From Mesorhizobium helmanticense (lineage in GTDB: Bacteria; Pseudomonadota; Alphaproteobacteria; Rhizobiales; Rhizobiaceae): a stretch of 64,000 bases of DNA. Numbering within the stretch: the first letter of the stretch is position 1; each line of letters starts with the position of its first letter. The translations under genes and the position numbers were made by a program. The stretch is from contig NZ_PZJX01000003.1 of the NCBI RefSeq assembly GCF_003034915.1, positions 186,001 to 250,000 of the forward strand, read 5' to 3'. Below the pieces are notes generated by a model that was not told the DNA's origin, did not search any database, and saw only the letters and a program-made list of their open reading frames with translations. Shown here piece by piece: positions 11,319-19,863 of the stretch.

Positions 11319-11326
11319 GGTGACAA
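11312..11326. promoter_or_regulatory. Palindrome over the MocR start codon, with nearby promoter
   Basis: TTGTCA and TGACAA surround the start codon of the MocR gene (6-3-6 perfect dyad). Upstream on the minus strand, TTGACT (11356-11351) is a good -35 box, with candidate -10 boxes TAGAAA (17-bp spacer) or TATAGA (15-bp spacer). This would put the transcript start within a few bases of the ATG, where no Shine-Dalgarno sequence is seen, so the mRNA may be leaderless. Autorepression is inferred. Confidence 0.4.
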
Positions 11327-11405
11327 TTTTCTATATTGCACCGAATTGGGAGTCAATACATATGGATTGCGTGATAAAAAGGGTACAATCGGAATTTTGG
11401 CAGCC

Positions 11406-11663
11406 ATGGCAATGAGTACAATCAAGGCAATCAATCGAGCAGGTGCCGAAGCGTTCGGGTACGCCGATCGGCCTTCGAGCTGGAAGGCCTATGTCCGCCG
11501 CCTCGTACGCATGGTCAGGTCGCTGGCGACTTTGCTCAACTATTTCTATGAGCGCCGCCGCAGCCGACTGGCATTGCTGGAGATGACCGATGAGCAGTTG
11601 AAAGACATCGGCATCTCGCGTTGCGATGCCCATCGCGAAGGCCTGAGAGCGTTCTGGGATTGA
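11406..11663 (+). CDS. DUF1127 domain-containing small protein
   Basis: An 85-aa basic protein ending in the DUF1127 signature: YERRRSRLALLEMTDEQLKDIGIS followed by RCDAHREG. Longer DUF1127 proteins have such an N-terminal extension; the short type has been linked to RNA-related regulation of phosphate and carbon metabolism in Agrobacterium. Starts at 11406 and 11412 are both possible (ATGGCAATG); neither has a strong ribosome-binding site. An earlier in-frame ATG at 11346 lies within the divergent promoter region and is less likely. It is divergent from the MocR regulator. Confidence 0.75.
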   Translation: MAMSTIKAINRAGAEAFGYADRPSSWKAYVRRLVRMVRSLATLLNYFYERRRSRLALLEMTDEQLKDIGISRCDAHREGLRAFWD

Positions 11664-11683
11664 GCATGCGCACGCCCGAGATT

Positions 11684-12325
11684 CTAACGTGCTTTTTGTG
11701 CCCTCAGGCGTGAGACGCCGTGGTCCGCAAGCACGGCAACGACACACAGCACGAGAAAAAGCCCAGTGACGGCCAGCGCCGAGATGGCGACGCTGGTCGC
11801 GCCGTTCTTGGCGACATTGAGGAAGGGGTAGGGCACCTCGCCGGCGATCGGCGCCCGGGCCAGCACATAGACCAGGTAGGCGATGGGATAGACCATCCAC
11901 CAGGATATGTCGCGCCACCTTGTGGTGCCGTCGGCGCCGGCCACAAGCCACCACAGCACGAACAGCATCGGCGTCACATAATGCAGCAGCACGTCGCAGA
12001 CCAGAAACAGCCCTTGCGGTTGCCAAAGCTGCGCCAGAACGGTTGCGTAGATGATGAACACCAGCGTGATCGCCACCGCCACGCCCGCACGCACCCGTGG
12101 CCCGGCAAAAGCCGGAAACCAGGCATAGCCAGTGGATGACAGCAGGGCAGTGTGGACGAGCACTGCGCCGATATTGGTCAGGATGGTGAAGAAGCTGAAA
12201 TAGAAGATAAGCGAGTCGAGGAAACCGCGGCCTGCTTGCATCGACGCCGGTATGGAGATGCAAAACTGCAGGACAAGCCCGGCCAGGCCAATGACCAGGC
12301 CTGATATCTGCAGGAACCGGCCCAT
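11684..12325 (-). CDS. Pr6Pr-like integral membrane protein
   Basis: A 213-aa protein with about six membrane segments. The features FYFSFFTILTNIG, DVLLHYVTPMLFVLWW and the WWMVYPIAYLVYVLARA stretch match the bacterial Pr6Pr (FAR-17a/AIG1-like) family, whose biochemical role is unknown in bacteria; animal relatives hydrolyse lipid esters through a Thr/His pair. The His in the LLHYVTP segment and the Thr in FTILTNIG are the equivalents by position. The start ATG at 12325 follows the stop of the upstream lipoprotein by 4 bp, so the two are probably cotranscribed. Confidence 0.75.
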   Translation of the reverse strand: MGRFLQISGLVIGLAGLVLQFCISIPASMQAGRGFLDSLIFYFSFFTILTNIGAVLVHTALLSSTGYAWFPAFAGPRVRAGVAVAITLVFIIYATVLAQLWQPQGLFLVCDVLLHYVTPMLFVLWWLVAGADGTTRWRDISWWMVYPIAYLVYVLARAPIAGEVPYPFLNVAKNGATSVAISALAVTGLFLVLCVVAVLADHGVSRLRAQKAR

Positions 12326-12329
12326 CGCC

Positions 12330-12737
12330 CTATGCGGCGGCAGTGCAGGAGGGATTGCCCGCCTGCCAGCGGGCGATGTCGGAGCCGATGCGCGCGCCAA
12401 GCGGCTCGGCCATCAGCGGCCCGAAAACGTCGACGCGGCTGGAATTACCCTTCGCCTGCACAACCAGCAATGGTTTTCCGCCATAATGCTTGGCCGGAAC
12501 CAGCAGGAAGCGCGGCGTGCCGCTGAACGAATTCAGCTCATTGGCCATCTGGTAGGATTTGAAGGCAGGATCCTTGCTGGCGATCCAGCATTTGTGGGCG
12601 GCGATTGCGACTTGCTCCATGGCCAGCAGCGAGGCGCTCTTGCCCGAGGGAACCGGTGCGCTCTTCGGGCTCGACTGGCAGGAGGCAAGCACAAAACCGG
12701 TTGCGATGAGAGCGAGGCAGGCGATCGTCTGTCTCAT
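12330..12737 (-). CDS. Small outer-membrane or periplasmic lipoprotein, unknown function
   Basis: A 135-aa protein with a lipoprotein signal: MRQT, a hydrophobic core, and a lipobox LASC with the lipidated Cys20. Mature residues include CWIASKDPAFKSYQMANELNSFSG and a C-terminal NPSC; the two remaining cysteines could form a disulfide. No family is recognised with certainty. The ATG at 12737 is preferred over TTG at 12743. It lies 38 bp downstream of purQ and 4 bp upstream of the Pr6Pr-like gene on the same strand. Confidence 0.7.
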   Translation of the reverse strand: MRQTIACLALIATGFVLASCQSSPKSAPVPSGKSASLLAMEQVAIAAHKCWIASKDPAFKSYQMANELNSFSGTPRFLLVPAKHYGGKPLLVVQAKGNSSRVDVFGPLMAEPLGARIGSDIARWQAGNPSCTAAA

Positions 12738-12775
12738 GGTCAAGCGGCTTCCATCTCAGGTTGGAAAGGAGGATA

Positions 12776-13444
12776 TCAAGCGGCGATGCCGAGGGCGCCT
12801 TCGAACAAAGCCCGGCCGTCATTGCCGCCATGCGCCGCTTCGATCAGGTTCTCGGGATGCGGCATCAGGCCCAGCACATTGCCCTGGCTGTTGATGATTC
12901 CGGCGATGTCGTTGATCGAGCCGTTGGGATTGGTGCCTTCGGCATAGCGGAACACCACCTGGCCTTCGCCTTCGAGGCGGGCAAGCGTCTCGGCGTCGGC
13001 GAAATAGTTGCCGTCATGATGTGCTACCGGTGAACGGATGATTTGGCCCGGCTGGTAGCGGCGGGTGAACATCGTGTTGGCATTGGCGATTTGCAGCTTC
13101 ACCTGCCGGCAGACGAATTTCAGCGAGCTGTTGCGCATCAGCGCGCCCGGCAGCATCCCGGCCTCGACCAGGATCTGGAAGCCGTTGCAGACACCGATGA
13201 CCATGACGCCCTTGGCCGCCTTTTCGGCGACCGCCCGCATCACCGGCATGCGCGCGGCAATCGCCCCGCAGCGCAGATAGTCGCCGAAGGAAAAGCCGCC
13301 GGGAATGGCGATCAGGTCGACGTCGGGGATTTCGGTGTCGGTCTGCCAGACGGTGGCCGGCGCCTTGCCGGAAATCTTGGTCAGTGCCGCAATCATGTCG
13401 CGGTCGCGATTGAGGCCGGGGAGAAGAACGACGGCTGATTTCAT
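12776..13444 (-). CDS. purQ: Phosphoribosylformylglycinamidine synthase subunit PurQ
   Basis: A 222-aa class I glutamine amidotransferase that feeds ammonia to PurL. The nucleophile Cys86 lies in VIGVCNGFQ (82-90), and the His196/Glu198 pair in MPHPEN (194-199). The oxyanion segment [12 protein letters not shown] (47-58) is intact. Length is typical for the small-PurL system. The ATG at 13444 overlaps the stop of the upstream 89-aa gene by 4 nt (ATGA), which couples their translation. Confidence 0.97.
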   Translation of the reverse strand: MKSAVVLLPGLNRDRDMIAALTKISGKAPATVWQTDTEIPDVDLIAIPGGFSFGDYLRCGAIAARMPVMRAVAEKAAKGVMVIGVCNGFQILVEAGMLPGALMRNSSLKFVCRQVKLQIANANTMFTRRYQPGQIIRSPVAHHDGNYFADAETLARLEGEGQVVFRYAEGTNPNGSINDIAGIINSQGNVLGLMPHPENLIEAAHGGNDGRALFEGALGIAA

Positions 13445-13710
13445 TTCGGTTCGTAAGGCCTCTGGGCTTCGGCGAGTTCGCGCAGGTCTAAACGGCGATC
13501 GATACGCTCCAGGCGTTCGTCCTGTCGGGCGAGAATGCCATAGATGTTATGAATATCGCTTTGCGTTGCCACCATGTGACCCCGCATCACATTCAATTCC
13601 CGTTTCGTCTCGGAAACGTCCTGACGAAGCTCACCGATTTCGTGATGCACGCGCTTTAGAAGCTCGAACATCAGGTCGTTCGTGACTTCCGCCACCAGCC
13701 CCTCCGACAC
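13441..13710 (-). CDS. Small coiled-coil protein between purS and purQ
   Basis: An 89-aa, highly charged protein predicted to be almost wholly helical, with heptad-like spacing through residues 13-80 ([20 protein letters not shown], then [21 protein letters not shown]). The start at 13710 is GTG; a second GTG at 13695 has a better GGAG spacing, giving 84 aa. It overlaps purQ by 4 nt. This type of small protein is found between purS and purQ in several Mesorhizobium genomes by my recollection, but I know of no function; it might be structural for the FGAM synthase complex or unrelated. Confidence 0.65.
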   Translation of the reverse strand: MSEGLVAEVTNDLMFELLKRVHHEIGELRQDVSETKRELNVMRGHMVATQSDIHNIYGILARQDERLERIDRRLDLRELAEAQRPYEPK

Positions 13711-13714
13711 AACC

Positions 13715-13966
13715 TCAGGTTATGGCCACACTATAGTTCTCAATCACGGTATTCGCCAGAAGCTTGTCGCACATCGCCTTGAGATCAGCCTCGGCCTTGG
13801 CCTTGTCGGTCTCGGCGAGTTCGACGTCGAACACCTTGCCCTGGCGCACTTGGCCGACGCCGCCAAAACCCAGTCCCGACAGCGCGTGTTCGATCGCCTT
13901 GCCTTGCGGGTCGAGCACACCGTTTTTGAGGGTTACGGTAACGCGGGCCTTGATCACGCTGGACAT
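13715..13966 (-). CDS. purS: Phosphoribosylformylglycinamidine synthase subunit PurS
   Basis: An 83-aa PurS, the small subunit that bridges PurL and PurQ. The conserved features KNGVLDPQGKAIEHAL (14-29) and GFGGVGQVRQGK (33-44) are present, followed by the VFDVEL strand. The ATG at 13966 is 14 bp downstream of the purC stop, and the small coiled-coil gene follows, so purC-purS-orf-purQ form one transcription unit. Confidence 0.96.
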   Translation of the reverse strand: MSSVIKARVTVTLKNGVLDPQGKAIEHALSGLGFGGVGQVRQGKVFDVELAETDKAKAEADLKAMCDKLLANTVIENYSVAIT

Positions 13967-13980
13967 GCTCCTGTTTGGGT

Positions 13981-14775
13981 TTAGTGTTTCATGCCCTTCG
14001 GCGGCTCGCTGGACGCGACGAGTACCGGCCCACCGTGGCGCGGTGGCTCGTTCTCGTTCATGATGCCGAGCCTGCGGGCAACTTCCTGGTAGGCTTCGAC
14101 CAACCCGCCCATGTCGCGGCGAAAGCGGTCCTTGTCGAGCTTGTCCTGCGTCGCCACGTCCCACAGCCGGCAGGAATCGGGCGAGATCTCGTCGGCGACG
14201 ACGATGCGCATCATCTCGCCCTCGAACAGGCGGCCGCACTCGATCTTGAAGTCGACGAGCTGGATGCCGACGCCCATGAACAGGCCGGACAGAAAATCGT
14301 TGACGCGGATGGCCAGCGCCATGACGTCGTCGATCTCCTGCGGGCTTGCCCAGCCGAAAGCGGTGATATGCTCTTCCGACACCATCGGATCGTCGAGCGC
14401 GTCGGCCTTGTAATAGAATTCGATGATCGAGCGCGGCAGCACGGTGCCTTCCTCGATGCCGAGGCGCTTGGACAGCGAGCCGGCGGCCACATTGCGCACG
14501 ACCACCTCGAGCGGAATGATCTCGACTTCCTTGATCAACTGCTCGCGCATGTTGAGTCGGCGGATGAAGTGGGTGGGAATGCCCATCCGGTTGAGATGGT
14601 TGAAGATATGCTCGGAAATACGGTTGTTGAGCACGCCCTTGCCATCGACGACTTCATGTTTCTTCTTGTTGAAGGCGGTGGCGTCGTCCTTGAAGAACTG
14701 GATCAGCGTTCCCGGCTCAGGTCCTTCATAGAGGATCTTGGCCTTGCCTTCATAAATGCGGCGGCGATTTTTCAT
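13981..14775 (-). CDS. purC: SAICAR synthase
   Basis: A 264-aa phosphoribosylaminoimidazole-succinocarboxamide synthase, which joins CAIR and aspartate using ATP in purine synthesis. It starts with [16 protein letters not shown], has the [12 protein letters not shown]-site stretch, [12 protein letters not shown] near residue 90 and the conserved [10 protein letters not shown] segment. The ATG at 14775 is preferred over the longer frame to 14811 because homology starts there. The C-terminal tail ([10 protein letters not shown] onward) is rhizobial. It is divergent from the DUF1476 gene across 275 bp that hold no other gene. Confidence 0.96.
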   Translation of the reverse strand: MKNRRRIYEGKAKILYEGPEPGTLIQFFKDDATAFNKKKHEVVDGKGVLNNRISEHIFNHLNRMGIPTHFIRRLNMREQLIKEVEIIPLEVVVRNVAAGSLSKRLGIEEGTVLPRSIIEFYYKADALDDPMVSEEHITAFGWASPQEIDDVMALAIRVNDFLSGLFMGVGIQLVDFKIECGRLFEGEMMRIVVADEISPDSCRLWDVATQDKLDKDRFRRDMGGLVEAYQEVARRLGIMNENEPPRHGGPVLVASSEPPKGMKH

Positions 14776-15050
14776 CTGATTTTTTTCTCTGGATTTCCGG
14801 GCAGGCGGCAAGCGACCAGTTCCTGTCCGTCAGCCTAAATTAGTGAGGCAACGGGTAGGGTTCAATGCCGGTGTCTATCTCAATCCAGGTGTTTGCTCAA
14901 TCGGCAAATCCTTTCAATCACCGCTTTCCGGACCGAAATGCCGCAGCGCAGCAAGTGATGTAGCATATTGACCGGCCCGCGGCCTTTTGGTTTGTGCTCG
15001 CCCACCACACATATTCACCGTCAACGAATCGGATTTCATCGGAGGGTGCC

Positions 15051-15371
15051 ATGAGCAGCATGAAAGACCGCGAAGAGGGCTTCGAGCGCAAATTCGCATT
15101 CGACGAGGAGCTTCGGTTCAAGGCCTCGGCCCGCCGCAACAGGGCGCTCGGCATGTGGGCCGCGGAGAAACTGGGCAAATCTGGCGCCGAAGCCGAAGCC
15201 TACGCCAAGCAGGTGGTCGTCGCTGACATCGAGGAAGCCGGCGATCACGACGTTTTTCGCAAGATCCGCAAGGATTTCGATGAGGCCGGCGTCGACCAGT
15301 CGGACCATCAGATCCGCCGCACCATGGATGAGCTGATGGCGCAGGCCATCGAACAGATCAAAAATACCTGA
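15051..15371 (+). CDS. DUF1476 family protein (F1-ATPase inhibitor subunit zeta)
   Basis: A 106-aa helical protein of the alphaproteobacterial zeta family, natural inhibitors of F1-ATPase first characterised in Paracoccus. The N-terminus MKDREEGFERKFAFDEELRFKASARRN is the conserved inhibitory region, followed by LGMWAAEKLG and the HQIRRTMDELM segment. The ATG at 15051 has GGAGGG 4-9 bp upstream; the open frame from 14994 is rejected. A strong Rho-independent terminator follows 20 bp after the stop, so it is monocistronic. Confidence 0.93.
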   Translation: MSSMKDREEGFERKFAFDEELRFKASARRNRALGMWAAEKLGKSGAEAEAYAKQVVVADIEEAGDHDVFRKIRKDFDEAGVDQSDHQIRRTMDELMAQAIEQIKNT

Positions 15372-15390
15372 TGGATTCTGGACCAATAGA

Positions 15391-15417
15391 CCGCCCGGCC
15401 CAGCCGGGCGGTTTTTC
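15391..15417 (+). terminator. Rho-independent terminator of the DUF1476 gene
   Basis: A perfect 9-bp G+C stem, CCGCCCGGC (15391-15399) with GCCGGGCGG (15403-15411), loop CCA, followed by TTTTTC. Confidence 0.9.
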
Positions 15418-15489
15418 TTTGCCTTTGCTGTCGTTTCCGGCTGAAACTGCGCCAGACCCACGGGCCTCTATCCAACAAGGAACGCGCGA

Positions 15490-16263
15490 ATGTCCCTGAA
15501 GTCACGCCTGGCGGCGGATGAAACGCTGTGCACCGCGTGGTCCGGCGTGCCGGATGCTCTCACGGTCGAAATCCTGGCCAAACAGGGGTTCGATGCCGTC
15601 ACGCTCGACATGCAGCATGGCGGCCATAACGAGGACAGCGTGTTGCGCGGCATCGCGCCGGTCCTGGCGGCCGACAAACCGGCGCTGGTACGCATTCCAG
15701 TCGGCCGCTTCGACATGGCCAGCCGCGCGCTCGATTTCGGCGCCGAGGCGGTAATCGCGCCGATGGTGAATTCTGTTGCGGACGCCAGGCTGTTCGCGGC
15801 CGCCATGAAATACCCGCCGCTCGGCGAGCGCTCCTGGGGGCCGACCTACGCCTTCCCGCGCCACGGCAAGGGCGACTTTGCCGACTGGCTGCGCGATAGC
15901 AACCAGCGCACCATGGCCTTCGCCATGGTCGAGACGCGCGCAGCACTGGACGCGCTCGACGGCATCCTCGACACGCCGGGCATCGACGGCATCTTCCTCG
16001 GCCCGTCGGATTTCTCGATTGCCTGGTCGAAAGGCACCACCGTCAATTCGACGCTGGAAAGCATGATGGAAACGGTCGCCTCGATCGCCGAACGCACGCG
16101 CAAGGCCGGCAAGCATGCCGCGATCTACGTCATGGAGCCGGCCATTGCCGGCCGTGTGGTGGCCATGGGCTACCGGCTGCTGGCCATGGGCTCCGAGCAT
16201 TCGCTCATTTCGCTCGGCGCAAAAACCCTGTTGAAAAGCGTCAAGGATTCGCTCGGGTCCTAA
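15490..16263 (+). CDS. HpcH/HpaI family aldolase
   Basis: A 257-aa class II pyruvate aldolase of the HpaI/GarL type. The catalytic base His43 (LDMQHGG), Arg68 (LVRIP), and metal ligands Glu148 (VETRA) and Asp174 (GPSDFS) are all present. Such enzymes cleave 4-hydroxy-2-oxo acids to pyruvate plus an aldehyde, as in homoprotocatechuate or glucarate catabolism. No pathway partners are adjacent, so the substrate stays open. The ATG at 15490 is spaced a few bases after AAGGAA. Its end overlaps the stop of the opposite-strand hydrolase by 4 bp. Confidence 0.92.
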   Translation: MSLKSRLAADETLCTAWSGVPDALTVEILAKQGFDAVTLDMQHGGHNEDSVLRGIAPVLAADKPALVRIPVGRFDMASRALDFGAEAVIAPMVNSVADARLFAAAMKYPPLGERSWGPTYAFPRHGKGDFADWLRDSNQRTMAFAMVETRAALDALDGILDTPGIDGIFLGPSDFSIAWSKGTTVNSTLESMMETVASIAERTRKAGKHAAIYVMEPAIAGRVVAMGYRLLAMGSEHSLISLGAKTLLKSVKDSLGS

Positions 16264-16808
16264 AGGTCCGTCAGGAACTTGGCGAAGGTCATCGAGCCTT
16301 CAGGCCACGGGCCGAATCCCGAATCCGCATTGAGATGGCCGGCATCGCCGGCGTCGATGAACAGCGAGCCCCAGGCGCCGGCAATGTCTTCGGCAACTTC
16401 GAAGGCGCAGAACGGGTCGTTGCGGCTGGCGATCACCACCGAGGGGAAGGCCAGCGGCTCGCGCGGGTAGGGGCCGAAGGTCATCAGGTGCTTCGGCTTT
16501 ATCTTGGGATTAGCGACGTCGGGTGGCGCCACGAAAAAAGCGCCGGCCACCGGCCGCTGGAACTGCGGCATGGCCTGGACAGCCGTGGCGACACCGAGCG
16601 AATGCGCGACGATGACGACTGGCCGCTCGGCCTCATTGACCGCTTTCACCACGCTCGCCGTCCAGTCGTCGCGCACCGGCTTCGACCATTCCGCCTGCTC
16701 GACGCGGCGCGCCGTCGACAATTTCGCCTGCCAGCGGCTTTGCCAATGGTCCGGGCCGGAATTGGTGTAGCCCGGCACGATGAGAATATCTGCATCCCTG
16801 ACTTTCAT
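16260..16808 (-). CDS. RBBP9/YdeN-type alpha/beta hydrolase
   Basis: A 182-aa serine hydrolase. It starts ILIVPGYTNSGPDHWQSRW, the hallmark of the RBBP9/YdeN family, with catalytic Ser70 (VAHSLG), Asp131 (RNDP) and His158 (AGHLN). Substrates of the bacterial members are unknown. The ATG at 16808 is chosen because the upstream extension to 16925 lacks homology. A clear paralogue sits at 17925-18497 on the same strand, with a VOC gene between them in the opposite orientation. Confidence 0.88.
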   Translation of the reverse strand: MKVRDADILIVPGYTNSGPDHWQSRWQAKLSTARRVEQAEWSKPVRDDWTASVVKAVNEAERPVVIVAHSLGVATAVQAMPQFQRPVAGAFFVAPPDVANPKIKPKHLMTFGPYPREPLAFPSVVIASRNDPFCAFEVAEDIAGAWGSLFIDAGDAGHLNADSGFGPWPEGSMTFAKFLTDL

Positions 16809-16994
16809 GGCGCGCATGTAGCGAGCGGCATCGCCGCATGCAACCGCGCATGATCCCAAAATGTGGCTGCCGGTTCTTGGAGAAGGCCAAAGCTGTTCGA
16901 CGCTTGTGATCACAATAGTGAACACCTTGTTCGCTTCCTGCCGTCTTGTGTGAACGATCGTGATCGACGATCTGTCATGGGGAGAGAAACAGCC

Positions 16995-17909
16995 GTGAAG
17001 GACCGGATTTTGGCGCTGACACGACGTACAATGATCGGCGGTGCCGGGCTCCTGGCCTTAGGAGTTGTGTCAAGTGCTGCCCAAACGGAGAGTTCGATGA
17101 GCGAATTGCCTTTTGCCGCCACGACACCGGTGAGCGTTGCCCGCGTCGGGCTGCGCGCGCGGGACGCCGAAAGTCTGGCCGCCTATTATCGCAAGGTCGT
17201 GGGGTTGCAGGAATTGAGCCGTGCCGATGGCGCGATCACGCTTGGCGCCGCCAATCGCCCGCTGTTCGTCATCGAGGCGGATCCGGCGGCAAAGCCCGAC
17301 GATCCGCGTAGCGCCGGCCTGTTCCACACCGCCTTCCTGCTGCCCAGTCGTGCCGATCTCGGCCGCTGGATCAATCATGCCATCGCCAACAAGATCGCCA
17401 TCGAGGGCGCATCCGATCACCTGGTCAGCGAGGCGCTCTACCTGACAGACCCCGAGGGCAACGGCATCGAGATCTACGCCGATCGCCAGCCACGGGACTG
17501 GAAGTGGAACGGCGACAAGATCGCGATGGCTACCGAGCGGCTGAATATCCCCTCGGTCGTCGCCGAAGTTCCGGCCGGCGATGCCGGCTGGCAAGGCGCG
17601 CCGGACAACAGCATCATCGGCCACGTCCATCTGCGCGTGGGCCGGCCGGAAGAGGCCGAAGCCTGGTGGAACAAGGAGTTCGGCTTCGATACTGTGGCGA
17701 AATATGGCGGCGCGGCGGTATTCCTGTCGTCCGGTGGCTACCACCACCATATCGGCGCCAATGCCTGGCAGAGCGCCGGCGCCGGACGCCGCGATCCCGC
17801 CCGGTCTGGCTTGGCCTGGGTTGAGATGCGTTCGAACAATGTGACCGATGAGACGGCCCGTGAGGACCCTTGGGGAACGGTAATCAGGACCGTTCCCGGT
17901 AAGGCCTGA
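16995..17909 (+). CDS. VOC superfamily (extradiol-dioxygenase-like) protein, probably Tat-exported
   Basis: A 304-aa protein with two vicinal-oxygen-chelate halves (about residues 50-165 and 205-300). The first module has GLFHTAFLLPSR and LYLTDPEGNGIEIYADR, the second has NSIIGHVHLRVG and GGYHHHIGAN. These match CatE-like catechol-2,3-dioxygenase/glyoxalase proteins. An N-terminal TRRTMIGGAGLLALG stretch looks like a twin-arginine signal, unusual for this family. The start is GTG at 16995 with GGGGAGAG 8 nt upstream; ATG at 16977 is in frame, and ATG at 17098 would give a cytosolic form of normal length. Confidence 0.82.
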   Translation: MKDRILALTRRTMIGGAGLLALGVVSSAAQTESSMSELPFAATTPVSVARVGLRARDAESLAAYYRKVVGLQELSRADGAITLGAANRPLFVIEADPAAKPDDPRSAGLFHTAFLLPSRADLGRWINHAIANKIAIEGASDHLVSEALYLTDPEGNGIEIYADRQPRDWKWNGDKIAMATERLNIPSVVAEVPAGDAGWQGAPDNSIIGHVHLRVGRPEEAEAWWNKEFGFDTVAKYGGAAVFLSSGGYHHHIGANAWQSAGAGRRDPARSGLAWVEMRSNNVTDETAREDPWGTVIRTVPGKA

Positions 17910-17924
17910 TCAGTTCGTCGGCGC

Positions 17925-18497
17925 TTAGAGCCCGGCCTTTCCCAGCAAACGGCCAAGCATGAGCAGGCCCGCCGGCCACGGGCCAAGGCGGACCTCGTTT
18001 CCCATGTGACCGAGATCGCCGGCATCGGCGAGTTCCGCGCCCCAGGCGGCGGCAAAGGCCGTCGCCTGGTCGAAAGTCACGCGCGGATCGGTTCGACTCG
18101 CGACCACCAGTGTCGGAAAGGACAGGCGCTTCAGCGGCATGGGCGCGAAGGGGCGAACCAGATCGAAGGACGGATCGGGGTCCTCGACATTGGTCGGGGC
18201 AACCAGCAATGCGCCCGCAACTTTCCGCAGTTGGCTTTCGCTGGCGCCGGCCGCCCATTTGACGGTCGTCGCCACCGCCAGTGAGTGCGCAAGCAGCACC
18301 ACGCGCCGAGGTGCCGCGGCAACCGCGGCATCCACCCGGCCGATCCAGTCCTCAGGACTGGGCCTGTCCCATTCGGCTTGCAGCACGCGGCTCGAATTCG
18401 GGAACGCCTGGCACCAATGCGACATCCAGTGATCCGGCCCGGAGTTGCCGCGCCCCGGTAAAGCGAGAAAATCGAAGTCCCCAGCCGCGGAAATCAT
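17925..18497 (-). CDS. RBBP9/YdeN-type alpha/beta hydrolase, second copy
   Basis: A 190-aa hydrolase paralogous to the protein at 16260. It has LALPGRGNSGPDHWMSHW near the N-terminus, catalytic Ser72 (LAHSLA), Asp137 (RTDP) and His164 (LGHMG), and the same QAEWxxP region. The ATG at 18497 overlaps the purB stop by one base (TGATG), with GGAG 7 nt upstream; a GTG one codon earlier is the alternative. It is translationally coupled to purB, and convergent with the VOC gene. Confidence 0.88.
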   Translation of the reverse strand: MISAAGDFDFLALPGRGNSGPDHWMSHWCQAFPNSSRVLQAEWDRPSPEDWIGRVDAAVAAAPRRVVLLAHSLAVATTVKWAAGASESQLRKVAGALLVAPTNVEDPDPSFDLVRPFAPMPLKRLSFPTLVVASRTDPRVTFDQATAFAAAWGAELADAGDLGHMGNEVRLGPWPAGLLMLGRLLGKAGL

Positions 18498-19804
18498 CAC
18501 GCCTCTCCGAATACCCGCTTGAAGATCGTGTCGACATGCTTGGTATGGTAGCCAAGGTCGAATTTCTCGCGGATCTCGGCTTCCGGCAAGGCGGCGGTGA
18601 CCTCCTTGTCGGCGAGAAGTTCTTCAAGAAAATCAGCCCCTTGCTCCCACACCTTCATGGCGTTGCGCTGCACCAGCCGGTAGGCGTCTTCACGTGATAC
18701 GCCAGCTTGGGTCAGTGCCAGAAGCACGCGCTGCGAATGCACCAGGCCGCGGAACTTGTTCATGTTCTTCAGCATGTTATCGGGGTAGACAAGCAGTTTG
18801 TCGACGACACTGGTCAGCCGCGACAGCGCGAAATCGAGCGTCACAGTCGCGTCCGGTCCGATCATGCGCTCGACGGACGAATGCGAAATGTCGCGCTCGT
18901 GCCAGAGCGCCACGTTCTCCATCGCCGGCAGCGCGAAGGAGCGCACCATGCGGGCAAGGCCGGTGAGGTTCTCGGTCAGCACGGGGTTGCGCTTGTGCGG
19001 CATCGCCGAAGAGCCTTTTTGTCCGGGCGAAAAATACTCTTCCGCTTCCAGCACTTCGGTGCGCTGCAGATGGCGTATCTCGATCGCCAGCCGCTCGATC
19101 GAGGAGGCGATGACCCCAAGCGTGGCGAAGAACATGGCGTGGCGGTCGCGCGGGATTACTTGCGTCGACACCGGTTCCGGCTTCAGCCCCAGCTTCTTCG
19201 CCACATGCTCTTCGACATAGGGGTCGATATTGGCAAACGTGCCGACAGCACCGGAGATGGCGCATGTGGCGATGTCCTCACGCGCATGCACCAGGCGCTC
19301 GCGGCAGCGCGAGAATTCGGCATAGGCCTGCGCCAGCTTGACGCCGAAGGTGGTCGGCTCGGCATGGATGCCATGGCTGCGGCCGATGGTGACGGTGTCC
19401 TTGTGCTCGAAAGCGCGGCGCTTGAGCGCCGCAAGCAGGCCGTCGATGTCGGCGAGAAGAATGTCGCTGGCGCGGGTCAATTGCACGGCAAAGCAGGTGT
19501 CGAGAACGTCTGAGGAGGTCATGCCCTGGTGGATGAAGCGGGCGTCAGGCCCGACGAACTCACTGAGATGGGTCAGGAAGGCGATGACATCGTGCTTGGT
19601 GACGCGCTCGATCTCGTCGATGGCCTCGACGTCGAATTTAGCAGCCCCGCCCTTTTCCCAGATGGTCTTCGCGGCCTCTTTCGGGATCACGCCAAGTTCG
19701 GCCAGCGCGTCACAAGCGTAGGCCTCGATCTCGAACCAGATGCGGAACCGGGTCTCGGGCGACCAGATGGCCACCATTTCCGGCCGGGAGTAGCGAGGGA
19801 TCAT
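18497..19804 (-). CDS. purB: Adenylosuccinate lyase
   Basis: A 435-aa lyase of the aspartase/fumarase superfamily. It cleaves SAICAR to AICAR and adenylosuccinate to AMP. The signature GSSAMPHKRNP is at residues 264-274, the conserved IHQGMTSSDV at 91-100 and GRSHGIHAEP at 141-150. The protein is complete. It heads the minus-strand purine block: purB at 19.8 kb, then purC, purS, purQ and purL, but 3.7 kb of other genes separate it from purC, so it is transcribed on its own with the downstream hydrolase. Confidence 0.97.
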   Translation of the reverse strand: MIPRYSRPEMVAIWSPETRFRIWFEIEAYACDALAELGVIPKEAAKTIWEKGGAAKFDVEAIDEIERVTKHDVIAFLTHLSEFVGPDARFIHQGMTSSDVLDTCFAVQLTRASDILLADIDGLLAALKRRAFEHKDTVTIGRSHGIHAEPTTFGVKLAQAYAEFSRCRERLVHAREDIATCAISGAVGTFANIDPYVEEHVAKKLGLKPEPVSTQVIPRDRHAMFFATLGVIASSIERLAIEIRHLQRTEVLEAEEYFSPGQKGSSAMPHKRNPVLTENLTGLARMVRSFALPAMENVALWHERDISHSSVERMIGPDATVTLDFALSRLTSVVDKLLVYPDNMLKNMNKFRGLVHSQRVLLALTQAGVSREDAYRLVQRNAMKVWEQGADFLEELLADKEVTAALPEAEIREKFDLGYHTKHVDTIFKRVFGEA

Positions 19805-19863
19805 CGGTCAGTCCTGACTTGCGAGAGCGTTTGCCCGCGTCCTAACAGAGGCCGACAAAATGC

